A DNA stretch of 33,208 nucleotides from Firmicutes bacterium UBA5286 (GTDB lineage Bacteria; Bacillota; Proteinivoracia; UBA4975). Positions 22,331-29,945 of the stretch are shown here, one piece after another (position 1 is the first letter of the stretch; each line of letters begins with the position of its first letter). The stretch lies in contig DHSM01000011.1 in assembly GCA_002408465.1 (NCBI GenBank), positions 1 to 33,208 of the forward strand, given 5' to 3'. Position numbers and translations under genes: made by a program. The notes beneath the pieces were generated by a model. The model searched no databases. It worked only from the letters and a program-made list of their open reading frames with translations, and had not been told where the DNA came from.

Positions 22331-23415
22331 TATGTCACCTTCCTCTTCTTAAGCAAGTAAAGGAAGAAGGGCCCCCCAACCAAGGCGGTAACCAGCCCCA
22401 CTGGCAGCTCAACAGGCGCCAGTGCCACCCGGGCCAAGAGATCCGAGGCTACCATGAACACCGCCCCGGCCAGGGCAGAAGCCGGCAGCAGCCAGCGATG
22501 GGAAGGTCCCCCCAGCAGGCGCATGGCGTGAGGCACTACCAGACCGACAAAGCCGATAAGGCCGCTGACAGAAACAGCAGCTGCAGCCAGGAGGGCGGCT
22601 GCAGCCAGCAGCCGGCCCTTGGCCTTTTCCACATTGACGCCCATATAATGGGCCTGTTCTTCACCCAGGGACAAGGCATCCAGGTCCCGGGCATGCCAGA
22701 AGATGACGGCGCCCCCTGCCGCAAGCCAGGGCAGCATGCTGAGCACATGCAGCCAGTTGCGCCCAGAAAACCCGCCCATCATCCAAAATACCACCTGCTG
22801 CAGCTGTTCGCCGCTAAAGAAGGTGAGCAAGGCCACCACTGCCCCTAAAAAAGTGCTGACGGCAGTACCTGCCAGCAGCAGGCTGAGGGTGGAGCGCCTG
22901 CCCCCGGAACCAGAGAGGCTGTAGACCAAGAGCAGCGACCCCATCCCCCCTGCAAAGGCCGCCAGAGGAATTGCAAAGGCGCCGGCTTTTGTCCAGGCCA
23001 GGCCCAGCAGCATTGCTGCCGCTGCCCCTACCGAAGCACCGGAACTTACCCCGATTATAAAGGGGTCAGCCAGAGGGTTCTTAAACAAGCCCTGCATGGT
23101 GCTGCCGGAAAGTCCAAGAGCAGACCCAACAAGCATTGCTGCCAGCACCCGGGGCAGGCGCAAGCGCAGGACAATCGCCTGCCAGGTCTCGGGTATCTCT
23201 TCCATCAGGGCAGCCAGTTTCTGGAACAGCCCCAGGCGCAGCATACTTGCCTGCCAGGTTTCAGGCAGCATTCGCCACAGGGACGAAACAATGATACTAA
23301 ACAAGTCCTTCAGGGGTATAGGCACAGTACCAATGGCTATCCCCGCCAGGAGGGCGATGATTAAAGCCACCCCCAGAGCCAGGAAGATTCCGGCCCGGAG
23401 TCTGGTCTTTTTCAT
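22330..23415 (-). CDS. btuC: Cobalamin-type ABC transporter permease with internal duplication
   Basis: FecCD/BtuC-family membrane subunit, 361 residues, with about ten hydrophobic helices. Family segments are RLPRVLAAMLVGSALGLSG, MQGLFKNPLADPFIIGVSSGA, the cytoplasmic coupling region and GLIGFVGLVVPHAMRLLGGPSHR. Oddity: between the first helix and the LRLPR segment, PETWQA occurs twice exactly 24 residues apart. The DNA repeats GCCTGCCAGG 72 bases apart (23177 and 23249), so this extracytoplasmic loop is a tandem duplication. The start overlaps the binding-protein stop as TAATG. The protein is slightly longer than usual for the family, consistent with the insertion. Confidence 0.9.
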   Translation of the reverse strand: MKKTRLRAGIFLALGVALIIALLAGIAIGTVPIPLKDLFSIIVSSLWRMLPETWQASMLRLGLFQKLAALMEEIPETWQAIVLRLRLPRVLAAMLVGSALGLSGSTMQGLFKNPLADPFIIGVSSGASVGAAAAMLLGLAWTKAGAFAIPLAAFAGGMGSLLLVYSLSGSGGRRSTLSLLLAGTAVSTFLGAVVALLTFFSGEQLQQVVFWMMGGFSGRNWLHVLSMLPWLAAGGAVIFWHARDLDALSLGEEQAHYMGVNVEKAKGRLLAAAALLAAAAVSVSGLIGFVGLVVPHAMRLLGGPSHRWLLPASALAGAVFMVASDLLARVALAPVELPVGLVTALVGGPFFLYLLKKRKVT

Positions 23416-24311
23416 TACTTGAACAAATCCGGATGGAGAATCCGGGCAAAGGCTTCCACTGCCTCGGCAATCCTGGGACCGGTCCGGCTGGTAATGTCGG
23501 GGTCGACAAAATAGATACTATCCTCAGCCACAGCAGTTATTACATCCCATCCTTCCCTAGTTGCAAAGAAGCTGGAATCAGTGTCGGGATAGCCGTGGAA
23601 TATGAAATCCGGATTGCGGGACAGTATTTCCTCTTCCTGGATGCTGCCCCAGCGGGGAATGCCCCAGGCCATATTCTTGCCTCCGGCCAGGGTGATGATT
23701 TCATCGATAAAGGTGCCCTCGCCAGCCACCATAATCCCGGGATACCAGACTTCATAAAAGACCACCGGTCTTTCAGCATCCCTAAGTCCTTCTAAGGCAG
23801 TTGCCACACTTGCCAGCCGGCCCTTCATATCTTTGATCAGGTCTTCCCCTGCTTTTTTCTTGCCAACGGCCTGGGCCATCAGTTCGATATTGGCATAGAT
23901 TTCCTGGATGTTTTGGGGGTCAAGGGCCAAGACGGCGATGCCCATCCCCTCCAAGGCCTCTACTGTGTCTTTGTGCAGGCTGGCGGCAAAGACCAGGTCC
24001 GGCTCCAGGGAGACAATGAGCTCCAGGTTGGGAACATCAAAGCCCCCTACCCGCGTAATGGACAGGGCCTCTTCGGGATAATTGCAAAAATCGGAAGCGC
24101 CTACCACTCGGTCGCCAACTCCCAAAGCAAACAGAATCTCAGTGCTGGAAGGGACCAGGGATATTATTTTCTGGGCCGGTTCCTCCAGGACAATTTCCCG
24201 GTCAAAATCATCTACCAGGGTTATGGGACCATTATTATCAGTAGCAACACATCCAGACAAAGCCAGTATAACCAGGACAAAGACAAGGGCAAGAGCAACT
24301 CTTTTGCGCAT
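23415..24311 (-). CDS. btuF: Cobalamin-binding lipoprotein of an ABC importer
   Basis: Extracytoplasmic substrate-binding protein of the BtuF/FhuD class, 298 residues. The signal peptide runs from MRKRV through a hydrophobic core to the lipobox LSGC with Cys21 as the lipid anchor. The mature part shows RIISLVPSSTEILFALG-like signatures (here KIISLVPSSTEILFALG), VVGASDFCNYP, VGGFDVPNLE and PDLVFA, as in B12 and haem binding proteins. ATG 24311 is preferred over the in-frame ATG at 24317 because AGGAG is then seven bases upstream; with the longer form the spacing is only one or two. It is the first gene after the cobalamin riboswitch and terminator. Confidence 0.9.
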   Translation of the reverse strand: MRKRVALALVFVLVILALSGCVATDNNGPITLVDDFDREIVLEEPAQKIISLVPSSTEILFALGVGDRVVGASDFCNYPEEALSITRVGGFDVPNLELIVSLEPDLVFAASLHKDTVEALEGMGIAVLALDPQNIQEIYANIELMAQAVGKKKAGEDLIKDMKGRLASVATALEGLRDAERPVVFYEVWYPGIMVAGEGTFIDEIITLAGGKNMAWGIPRWGSIQEEEILSRNPDFIFHGYPDTDSSFFATREGWDVITAVAEDSIYFVDPDITSRTGPRIAEAVEAFARILHPDLFK

Positions 24312-24340
24312 ATTCATTCTCCTCTCATTATGTTTGCGGA

Positions 24341-24370
24341 AATAAAAAACCCTGACATTACTGGTCAGGG
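24341..24370 (-). terminator. Riboswitch-controlled intrinsic terminator before btuF
   Basis: On the minus strand CCCTGAC and GTCAGGG enclose a 7-base loop and are followed by TTTTTTATT, a textbook terminator. Just upstream, CAACCGG and CCGGTTG (24372-24392) can form a competing hairpin; AACCGG also recurs inside the riboswitch. It lies between riboswitch and btuF, so control is by premature termination when cobalamin is bound. Confidence 0.88.
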
Positions 24371-24446
24371 TCAACCGGCAATTAACCGGTTGCAGTCGGG
24401 CAACAAAAATAGTACCCCCTTTCCCCGAAGGCCCAGTACTTCTGGA

Positions 24447-24605
24447 AATCAGGCAGGTCTCCTGGCTTCCGGCTAGTGCTGGCGACTCCTTCCCACGCAT
24501 TGCGCAGTGGACATGTCGACAAGCAACCGGTTACAGTGGCGGGACCGCCCGGGACTTGCACCCGGTTCCCTATTCTCCCCTTGGGGGCACCTGATTTCAC
24601 AAATA
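24447..24605 (-). ncRNA. Cobalamin riboswitch
   Basis: The minus strand carries the conserved cobalamin aptamer elements in order: GGTGCCCCC, GGGAACCGGGTGCAAGTCCC, CGGTCCCGCCACTGTAA, then GAGTCGCC, and the 3' element CCGGAAGCCAGGAGACCTGCC (B12 box). It binds adenosylcobalamin or a related form and controls the btuFCD-cobC operon through the terminator at 24341-24370. A promoter lies upstream at 24623-24651. Confidence 0.95.
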
Positions 24606-24622
24606 TGTGGTTTTTCACAGTT

Positions 24623-24651
24623 ATTATATATCCCCGGGCCCAATAAAGCAA
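24623..24651 (-). promoter_or_regulatory. Promoter of the cobalamin riboswitch operon
   Basis: TTGCTT and a perfect TATAAT are separated by 17 bases on the minus strand; the start point would be about 10 bases before the aptamer. Its -35 lies five bases from the -35 of the divergent M-box promoter. Confidence 0.65.
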
Positions 24652-24656
24652 GAACC

Positions 24657-24685
24657 TTGACCCGGCTGCCATTATTTGATATTGT
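24657..24685 (+). promoter_or_regulatory. Promoter of the M-box and mgtE
   Basis: TTGACC and TATTGT are separated by 17 bases on the plus strand. Transcription would begin near 24692, just ahead of the M-box aptamer. Confidence 0.55.
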
Positions 24686-24699
24686 TAAGGTGGATATAC

Positions 24700-24852
24700 A
24701 AGGCACTTCGGTAGGTGAGGTTACTTGCATGAGACAGGCTGCTGCCCGGAAATGTCGAGAGACACCAACGGGTAGAGCAGATCCCATCGGGTTAAGGTGG
24801 GCTCTAAGGCAGCTGAGCCAATAGGCTCTATGCATGCAAGTGCTGAAGCTTG
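24700..24852 (+). ncRNA. M-box (ykoK) magnesium riboswitch
   Basis: Conserved M-box blocks occur in order: CTTCGGTAGGTGAGG, ACAGGCTGCTGCCCGGAAATG, GTCGAGAGACACCAACGGGT, ATCGGGTTAAGGTG, GGCAGCTGAGCCAATAGG and a closing GCTGAAGC. The closing helix pairs CTTC (24706-24709) with GAAG (24845-24848). It senses magnesium and, with the terminator that follows, represses mgtE when magnesium is plentiful. Confidence 0.95.
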
Positions 24853-24881
24853 GACAAGAGGGCTGTCTTTTTCATTGTCAC

Positions 24882-24908
24882 AACCCCCTTGCGGGGTTAT
24901 TTATTTTT
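24882..24908 (+). terminator. M-box expression-platform terminator
   Basis: AACCCC and GGGGTT around CTTGC are followed by ATTTATTTTT. The CCCCCTT of the left arm can alternatively pair with AAGGGGG at 24909-24915. It lies between the aptamer and mgtE. Confidence 0.8.
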
Positions 24909-24990
24909 AAGGGGGTGATTGTCTTCAGTCACGGACGACGAGGGAACTGCAACTGTTTTGGATACCATAAATATATACAGGAGGTGCGCC

Positions 24991-26352
24991 ATGACCGAGA
25001 GAATCACCAACCTGCTCTCAGAGCACAAACTGGCACAACTTAAAGAGCTGTTAAATGATGAGCTCGGCTTCCAGGAACTGTCGGAGCTGCTGGAAGAATT
25101 TTCGCCCAACCAGCAAGTGATTTTATTCCGGCTACTGGAAAAGGACACTGCTTTGGAAATTTTCGAGCTCATGGAAACTGCAAAACAAAAAGAATTATTA
25201 CAGGCTTTTACTGCTATTGAAGTTACTGAGATGGTTTCCAACATTGACCCTTCTGACCAGGTCCGCCTGCTGGACGAACTGCCCGCCACGGTGGCCAAAG
25301 AACTGCTAAAATCCATCCCTCCTGAAGACAGGGAAAAAGCTTCAATTTTAATAGGTTTCCAGCCGGGCACTGTGGGCCGTGTTATGTCCCCCCATTACCT
25401 GCGGCTGCGCCAAGACTATACGGTCCAGGCTGCCCTGGACTACATCCGCGCTCTAAAACCAGATCCGGAGACCCTGCACAATGTCTGGGTCACAGACAAG
25501 CGCAGAGTGCTGGAAGGGGTTGTAACCCTCCGGGACTTGGTGCTGGCGGATCCTGGCACATCTATCGGCGATATTATGGATGATGATGTAGTCTATGTCA
25601 CTGCTGATACAGACCAGGAAGACGCCGTCAACACATTAAAAAAGTTTGACTTGGTCAGCCTGCCGGTAGTGGATTCCGAAAACCGGCTGGTAGGCGCTTT
25701 GGAATATGACCGAGCTTTGGACATCATGCAGGAAGAAGCCACCGAAGACCTTCTGGAAAAGGGCGGTGTTCTTACCCTCCAAAGGCGGGAAGAAAACCTC
25801 AGCCAGCGCCTCCTCCATGGTTCCCTTTGGAAAGTGCTTTCTGCCCGCCTCCCCTTTCTGATGATTACCCTAGTAGGTGACTTGTTTGCGGGATTGATTG
25901 TCAGCGGTTTTGAATCCGCCCTCAGCCAGGTTCTGGCTCTCGCATTTTTCCTGCCCTTGATTATGGATATGAGCGGCAATGTAGGTAGCCAGTCCACAAC
26001 TATCTTCACCCGCAGTCTGGTTTTGGGCCACATTCGACCCAACGAATTTAAGAATACTTTGTTAAGTGAAACCGGGCGGGGCTTGGCCATTGGCGGCATT
26101 ATCGGCGTAATTACAGCAATTGTCGCCACCGTCTGGCAAGGGGATTACAGACTGGGCCTGGTAGTAGGCCTGTCCCTGTGGTGCGCCCTTACCCTGTCCG
26201 CAACCCTGGGATTTTTAGTCCCCTGGGTAATGAACAAAATGGGCTTGGACCAGGCTGCCGGCGCCGGACCAATCCTCACCACCATCCTTGACATCGTCGC
26301 CTTATTGATCTACTTTTACCTGGCTGTCTTCTTCATGGATCTGATAATTTAG
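24991..26352 (+). CDS. mgtE: MgtE-family magnesium transporter
   Basis: Magnesium channel/transporter, 453 residues. The N-terminal superhelical domain (about 1-130) is followed by two CBS repeats (about 135-255) that sense cytosolic magnesium and a C-terminal membrane domain with five helices from about 285. The pore signature MDMSGNVGSQSTTIFTRSLVLG is present. ATG 24991 follows AGGAGG; the frame is open upstream but has no comparable site. It is controlled by the M-box and is the last clearly chromosomal gene before the mobile element. Confidence 0.95.
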   Translation: MTERITNLLSEHKLAQLKELLNDELGFQELSELLEEFSPNQQVILFRLLEKDTALEIFELMETAKQKELLQAFTAIEVTEMVSNIDPSDQVRLLDELPATVAKELLKSIPPEDREKASILIGFQPGTVGRVMSPHYLRLRQDYTVQAALDYIRALKPDPETLHNVWVTDKRRVLEGVVTLRDLVLADPGTSIGDIMDDDVVYVTADTDQEDAVNTLKKFDLVSLPVVDSENRLVGALEYDRALDIMQEEATEDLLEKGGVLTLQRREENLSQRLLHGSLWKVLSARLPFLMITLVGDLFAGLIVSGFESALSQVLALAFFLPLIMDMSGNVGSQSTTIFTRSLVLGHIRPNEFKNTLLSETGRGLAIGGIIGVITAIVATVWQGDYRLGLVVGLSLWCALTLSATLGFLVPWVMNKMGLDQAAGAGPILTTILDIVALLIYFYLAVFFMDLII

Positions 26353-26360
26353 CTCCTGCA

Positions 26361-26394
26361 AACAAAAAACACCCCTCTTATTTAGGCGGGTGTT
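26361..26394 (-). terminator. Minus-strand terminator at the element edge
   Basis: AACACCC and GGGTGTT form the stem; on the minus strand it is followed by TTTTTTG. It would stop transcription coming from the recombinase before it runs antisense into mgtE. Confidence 0.65.
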
Positions 26395-26433
26395 CATAAA
26401 GATACTTTGTGAACCACCTAAAATGCGAGGTAT

Positions 26434-26464
26434 AAGGCGGACAGTTTCGGCTGTCCGCCTTTTG
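26434..26464. terminator. Strong symmetrical hairpin between mgtE and the recombinase
   Basis: AAGGCGGACAG and CTGTCCGCCTT form an 11-bp stem with loop TTTCGG. A short T run follows on the plus strand, and the recombinase stop is eight bases away on the other side. It can serve as a terminator for either convergent gene; the element end is probably close by. Confidence 0.75.
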
Positions 26465-26471
26465 CTATGCC

Positions 26472-28172
26472 TTAAATTGCGGCTTGCAGCTCATCATCAA
26501 ACATCATTTCATCATCCATTCCGTAGAATTCTTCCATGGATGGAATATCAAATTCCTCTTTGACATCGTTCAGCATCCCAATGTCACGGTAGTGAATCCA
26601 AATACCCTGAGGAGCGGTACGGGAGTATTTCTCAGCCTTTTCGCCCACTACAACTTTGGCAATGAACATTCGAAGCAGCTCCGGTGTCAGTTCGGTAAGG
26701 TCAGTATACTTTTTCGCCTTTTCAATAAACCTGTCCACGTTGGTAAGGGAGCTCTTCAGCTTATCCATTCTCACTTCAGCCTTGGGAATGCGTTCCCGCA
26801 AGATTTTTTGTTCTGCGGTGTACTCACCGGACAGCGTTCGGTAATGCTCATCAGGTATACGCCCCAGCACATTGTCCTCATAGAGCCTTTTAAATAGTGC
26901 GGTAAGCTCTAAATCCCTTTTTCGCATATCCTCCAGCTCTTTTTGCAGCACGGTAATTTCTTTCCTCGTATCGGCCGTGTTTTTACGGTTGATGTACTCT
27001 GCAAACAATGCTTCATCCTGCCTTGCAAAATGGGTGACGCGCTTTAGGTCGTCCAAAATCACCGCCGCAAGCTGGCTTTCCCGGATGTAATGGGCTGAGC
27101 AGGTTTCCTTGCCATACTGCTTGTACGTGGAGCAGGCGAAGTTGTTTTTACTCTCGTCCATGGTATGAGCACGGTGCAGAATTAAAGGTTTTCCGCAATC
27201 AGCACAGAAGACCAGTCCCGAGTATGGATTGGGGTTCTCCATGTTTTTTCTCGGACGCTTTTTGTGCTCCCGAACCGCATGGGCGATGTCCCAAATTTCT
27301 TGGTTGATAATGCCCTCATGGGTGTTCTCAAACCTCAGCCATTCAGATTCTGGGCGGATAATCTGCTTTTTGTTTTTGTAAGATGCGGTTGTATGCTTCA
27401 TGCTGACCGTGTGTCCGAGATAGGTTTCGTCATCTAAAATATTGACGATGGAGCTATCTCTCCACCTGCAAGGTCGTGTAGTATCAAGATTGGTTAAAGC
27501 AACACCTGTCTGATTGAAGTAATGGTTACTGGGGTTCGTAATTTGTTCTTCTGTCAGCTGCCTTGCAATCTGATTGGGGCCTCTCCCCTCAGAGCAGAGT
27601 TTAAAAATGTACTTCACCACCTCTGCAGCCTCGGGGTCAGGCAAAATCTTTTTGGGGTCAACTCCGTCTTTCTTGTACCCATAGGGCGGCCTTGTCCCAA
27701 CCCGTTCCCCGCGCTCAGCTTGTGCTTTCTTCACCGACCGAATCTTTTTACTGCAGTCTTTCGCATAAAAATCGTTAAATAAGTTCCGGAACGGAGCAAA
27801 GTCGTTATCGCCGTAGAGCGTGTCCACCGCATCATTGATGGCAATAAACCGGACATTGTGGTTGGGAAAGGTATGCTCCATGAGAAAGCCTGTTTGCAGA
27901 TAATCCCTGCCGAGGCGGCTCATATCTTTAACGATCAGGGTTTCCACCTGTCCGCTTTCAATCAGCTCCATAATCTCATTCCACGAGGGACGATTGAAGT
28001 TTGTTCCGCTGAACCCGTCATCGAATAGGAAACGAATATTGTCAAAGCCCTTTCCTTCTGCGTACCTGGTGAGAATCAAACGCTGATTTTGGATGCTGTT
28101 GCTTTCGCCTTCCCGGTCATCCTCCTGGCTCAGTCTGCCGTACAGTATGGTATATTTTTCGTTGTTTGCCAT
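26472..28172 (-). CDS. Large serine recombinase (TnpX/TndX-like)
   Basis: Site-specific recombinase that would integrate and excise the element. The 566 residues show an N-terminal resolvase domain with YGRLSQEDD (nucleophile Ser15) and MSRLGRDYLQTG. A recombinase domain lies at about 165-290 (GTRPPYGY, ILDDETYLGH), with a zinc ribbon near 340-385 (CADCGKP, then ACSTYKQYGKETC). A coiled-coil stretch follows, then a C-terminal part like DUF4368 (LTPELLRMFIAKVVV). AAGGAGG lies 11 bases before the ATG at 28172, rather distant; an in-frame longer form exists but lacks a site. It is the leftmost element gene. The intact active-site motifs suggest it works. Confidence 0.93.
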   Translation of the reverse strand: MANNEKYTILYGRLSQEDDREGESNSIQNQRLILTRYAEGKGFDNIRFLFDDGFSGTNFNRPSWNEIMELIESGQVETLIVKDMSRLGRDYLQTGFLMEHTFPNHNVRFIAINDAVDTLYGDNDFAPFRNLFNDFYAKDCSKKIRSVKKAQAERGERVGTRPPYGYKKDGVDPKKILPDPEAAEVVKYIFKLCSEGRGPNQIARQLTEEQITNPSNHYFNQTGVALTNLDTTRPCRWRDSSIVNILDDETYLGHTVSMKHTTASYKNKKQIIRPESEWLRFENTHEGIINQEIWDIAHAVREHKKRPRKNMENPNPYSGLVFCADCGKPLILHRAHTMDESKNNFACSTYKQYGKETCSAHYIRESQLAAVILDDLKRVTHFARQDEALFAEYINRKNTADTRKEITVLQKELEDMRKRDLELTALFKRLYEDNVLGRIPDEHYRTLSGEYTAEQKILRERIPKAEVRMDKLKSSLTNVDRFIEKAKKYTDLTELTPELLRMFIAKVVVGEKAEKYSRTAPQGIWIHYRDIGMLNDVKEEFDIPSMEEFYGMDDEMMFDDELQAAI

Positions 28173-28194
28173 CGTATAAAAATCCTCCTTCTTG

Positions 28195-28245
28195 TTGTGG
28201 CAAACTGAATACGGTAACCCAAGCATACCGTAACAGGTTCCACAA
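28195..28245. promoter_or_regulatory. Nested inverted repeats upstream of the recombinase
   Basis: Inner arms TACGGTA (28210-28216) and TACCGTA (28226-28232) lie within outer arms TTGTGG (28195-28200) and CCACAA (28240-28245), nearly concentric. This fits an operator or an accessory site for the recombinase, or an RNA hairpin ahead of its ribosome binding site. The function is unknown. Confidence 0.45.
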
Positions 28246-28256
28246 GTCTACTGAAA

Positions 28257-28550
28257 TCAAGCGTTTTTAAGTGCTTTTTCGAGATCGCTTTCAATCACTG
28301 AGAGCATCTTTTTTGTGGGTGTAGAAGCACTTTTTACGGGGAACACAGAATGTACTCGGAACACTCTGTCCTCCACCACCATATCCCGTTCAATGGTATG
28401 GGAGGTTTCGTCTGTGTAAACAAAGCTGTCTGCAAAGGTGCGGTGAGAGGTACCCTCGCTGTCGCTTTGCCAAATGATATCGGCGGTTTCGTAAGCGCCG
28501 AGGATATTGGTTTTCAGATAATGCCGTGCTGCTAAACGCTCATTTGTCAT
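28257..28550 (-). CDS. Small element protein of unknown function
   Basis: A 97-residue acidic protein between relaxase and recombinase. I do not recognise it firmly. The central part alternates predicted strands (DIIWQSD, SFVYTDE, RDMVVEDRVFRVHSVFPV) and ends in a helix KKMLSVIESDLEKALKNA. This strand-plus-terminal-helix ending is reminiscent of TnpW-like small proteins of Tn4451-type elements, but the similarity is weak. AAGGAG is well placed before the ATG, and it follows the relaxase gene by 12 bases, so it is in the mob operon. It may assist excision or regulate the recombinase; that is inference. Confidence 0.7.
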   Translation of the reverse strand: MTNERLAARHYLKTNILGAYETADIIWQSDSEGTSHRTFADSFVYTDETSHTIERDMVVEDRVFRVHSVFPVKSASTPTKKMLSVIESDLEKALKNA

Positions 28551-28562
28551 AGCGCATCTCCT

Positions 28563-29945
28563 TCACATCTTCATTTCAAAATCGTGTCCGCTGTGGTCAT
28601 CTGCTTTTTGACCGATCGCTAATTTCTTCTTTCTGCCTGTGTGCTGCTGCGGTTTTGTGGTGGCATCCTTTAGGGGAACAGGGTTGTCCAGCCCTTCCAA
28701 AGCGCGTCCCAGCTGAACCATACTGCCGCCAATGCCAGCAAGGTCAAGGGAATGACTACCCACAGCGGTGTCCATGTTGGGTACGGCAGACGTAGCTTTG
28801 GCAGAGAAAAAGACTTCCCTTTCCTGCTCCCAGCCTGTGATAATATCTGCTGGATTTGGGATAGGCTCTTGCTGATTTTCTCCAGCTCCGACCTCGCAGG
28901 CAGATTGTCCAGCTGCATTTTTAAGCTGCGGTTCTGCTGCTGGAGAGCTTTTACTTGCTCCTTCAGCTGGGCTATTCCATCCCAAATCAGCCCTTGATTG
29001 TAGAACAGATTGTCCAGCTTCTCCTGTGGCAGAGGACAAGACGGGCTGTTCTGTAATGGCTGCTGGGGAATCGGTTTGACTGGCTGCGAGCCTGCGTTCC
29101 GCTGTTTGAGTTCTTCTAAGCTCAAATTCACGCTCCATCATCTCCTTTAAATAGCGGTTGTCATGGAGCTTTATATCCCGGCAGGACATGGTGTTCGGGC
29201 AGGTGTAGGTGATGTATTTTCTGCCATCTGTCCATTTTACCGCGTAGCCTTGCCGCTCCATATTCTTGATAAAATTGGCTTTTGTGCCACTGATTTTCAT
29301 CGCCGTATCAATCGCATTCATCAATGAAAACTTCCAGCTCTGCCCTTTGGCGGCGGCACGGTATTCCCGGGAGGAGAGGCTTTTTGATTTACCGCCGGTG
29401 TATGGCTCAAGGGTAGTTAGCCCATGTTGCCGACAAATTTGGTCTGAATACGCCCGGAGCTTGAATAATGTTTTAGGGCCTTGGTGCAATTTCTTTCCAG
29501 TTTTAAAGCTGACCGAGTTGATAATAAAGTGGGAGTGCAGATGCTCATTGTCCACATGGGTGGCGATGACCACCTCAAAATCCGGGTAATTATCCTTCGC
29601 AAATTTTATGGCAATCTCATGTGCGGTTTTGGGTGAGATGGTTTCGCCATCCTTAAAGGCTTGGTCGTAATGATAAAACATGGTTTGATCAGACTTTTTA
29701 AAGCTGTTTTTGGTCGCCATAAATTCTTGAAAAGCTATTTCGGGGCAGCAGTCCTTGCCGGAGATTAAGCGGATACAGCCTGTCTTATCCGCATCGGTGG
29801 AATAGGTTTGGTAGTTGACGGTGTGGTCACAATTAAATTTCTCCGGTTCGATGCACACCTTGAAATCCTGCAGAATATATTCAATTTCGTTTCTCATGGA
29901 GAAGGCATTTTGCTTTTTACAGGGGATGAAGCTGACCGTTGCCAT
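28563..29945 (-). CDS. MOB-family relaxase / mobilization nuclease
   Basis: Nicks the element at oriT and pilots the strand during conjugative mobilization. The 460-residue protein has an N-terminal relaxase domain (about 1-260) of the MobA/VirD2-like type. ATHVDNEHLHSHFIINS near 128-144 supplies the metal-binding histidine cluster (130, 135, 137, 139), and GKKLH and a RAYSDQICRQHGL segment follow as in relatives. From about residue 275 the sequence becomes low-complexity, rich in Ala, Ser, Gln, Pro and Gly. Exactly there a second ORF in another frame (28670-29131) looks more protein-like. The start ATG overlaps the MobC stop as TAATG. Confidence 0.88.
   Translation of the reverse strand: MATVSFIPCKKQNAFSMRNEIEYILQDFKVCIEPEKFNCDHTVNYQTYSTDADKTGCIRLISGKDCCPEIAFQEFMATKNSFKKSDQTMFYHYDQAFKDGETISPKTAHEIAIKFAKDNYPDFEVVIATHVDNEHLHSHFIINSVSFKTGKKLHQGPKTLFKLRAYSDQICRQHGLTTLEPYTGGKSKSLSSREYRAAAKGQSWKFSLMNAIDTAMKISGTKANFIKNMERQGYAVKWTDGRKYITYTCPNTMSCRDIKLHDNRYLKEMMEREFELRRTQTAERRLAASQTDSPAAITEQPVLSSATGEAGQSVLQSRADLGWNSPAEGASKSSPAAEPQLKNAAGQSACEVGAGENQQEPIPNPADIITGWEQEREVFFSAKATSAVPNMDTAVGSHSLDLAGIGGSMVQLGRALEGLDNPVPLKDATTKPQQHTGRKKKLAIGQKADDHSGHDFEMKM
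28670..29131 (-). CDS. Nested coiled-coil/membrane protein in an alternative frame of the relaxase gene
   Basis: A 153-residue ORF lying wholly inside the relaxase gene, shifted by one base. It starts with GTG preceded by AAAGGAG about ten bases upstream, an unusually good ribosome binding site for the middle of a gene. The product has a Pro/Gln-rich N-terminus, a coiled-coil stretch at about 37-100 with heptad-like Leu/Ile spacing (GIAQLKEQVKALQQQ, LEKISKSLSQIQQIL), a basic Pro-rich linker and one membrane helix at about 121-141 (TPLWVVIPLTLLALAAVWFSW). The overlapped relaxase tail is low-complexity, as expected if this frame is the one constrained. ColE1 mbeB/mbeD and RSF1010 mobB are overlapping mobilization genes of comparable layout, and RSF1010 MobB is membrane-bound. 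Function here is inferred by that analogy, not by homology. Confidence 0.65.
   Translation of the reverse strand: MNLSLEELKQRNAGSQPVKPIPQQPLQNSPSCPLPQEKLDNLFYNQGLIWDGIAQLKEQVKALQQQNRSLKMQLDNLPARSELEKISKSLSQIQQILSQAGSRKGKSFSLPKLRLPYPTWTPLWVVIPLTLLALAAVWFSWDALWKGWTTLFP

Noticed and set aside
24382..24835. Open frames of about 96-120 codons on the minus strand over the riboswitch region
   Set aside because: They coincide with the cobalamin riboswitch, its promoter and the opposite-strand M-box; conserved RNA blocks explain the sequence, and no ribosome binding site or protein family is seen.
29417..29602. Another alternative-frame ORF inside the relaxase gene
   Set aside because: It overlaps the conserved histidine-motif domain, has no ribosome binding site and no protein-like features, unlike the nested ORF at 28670-29131.
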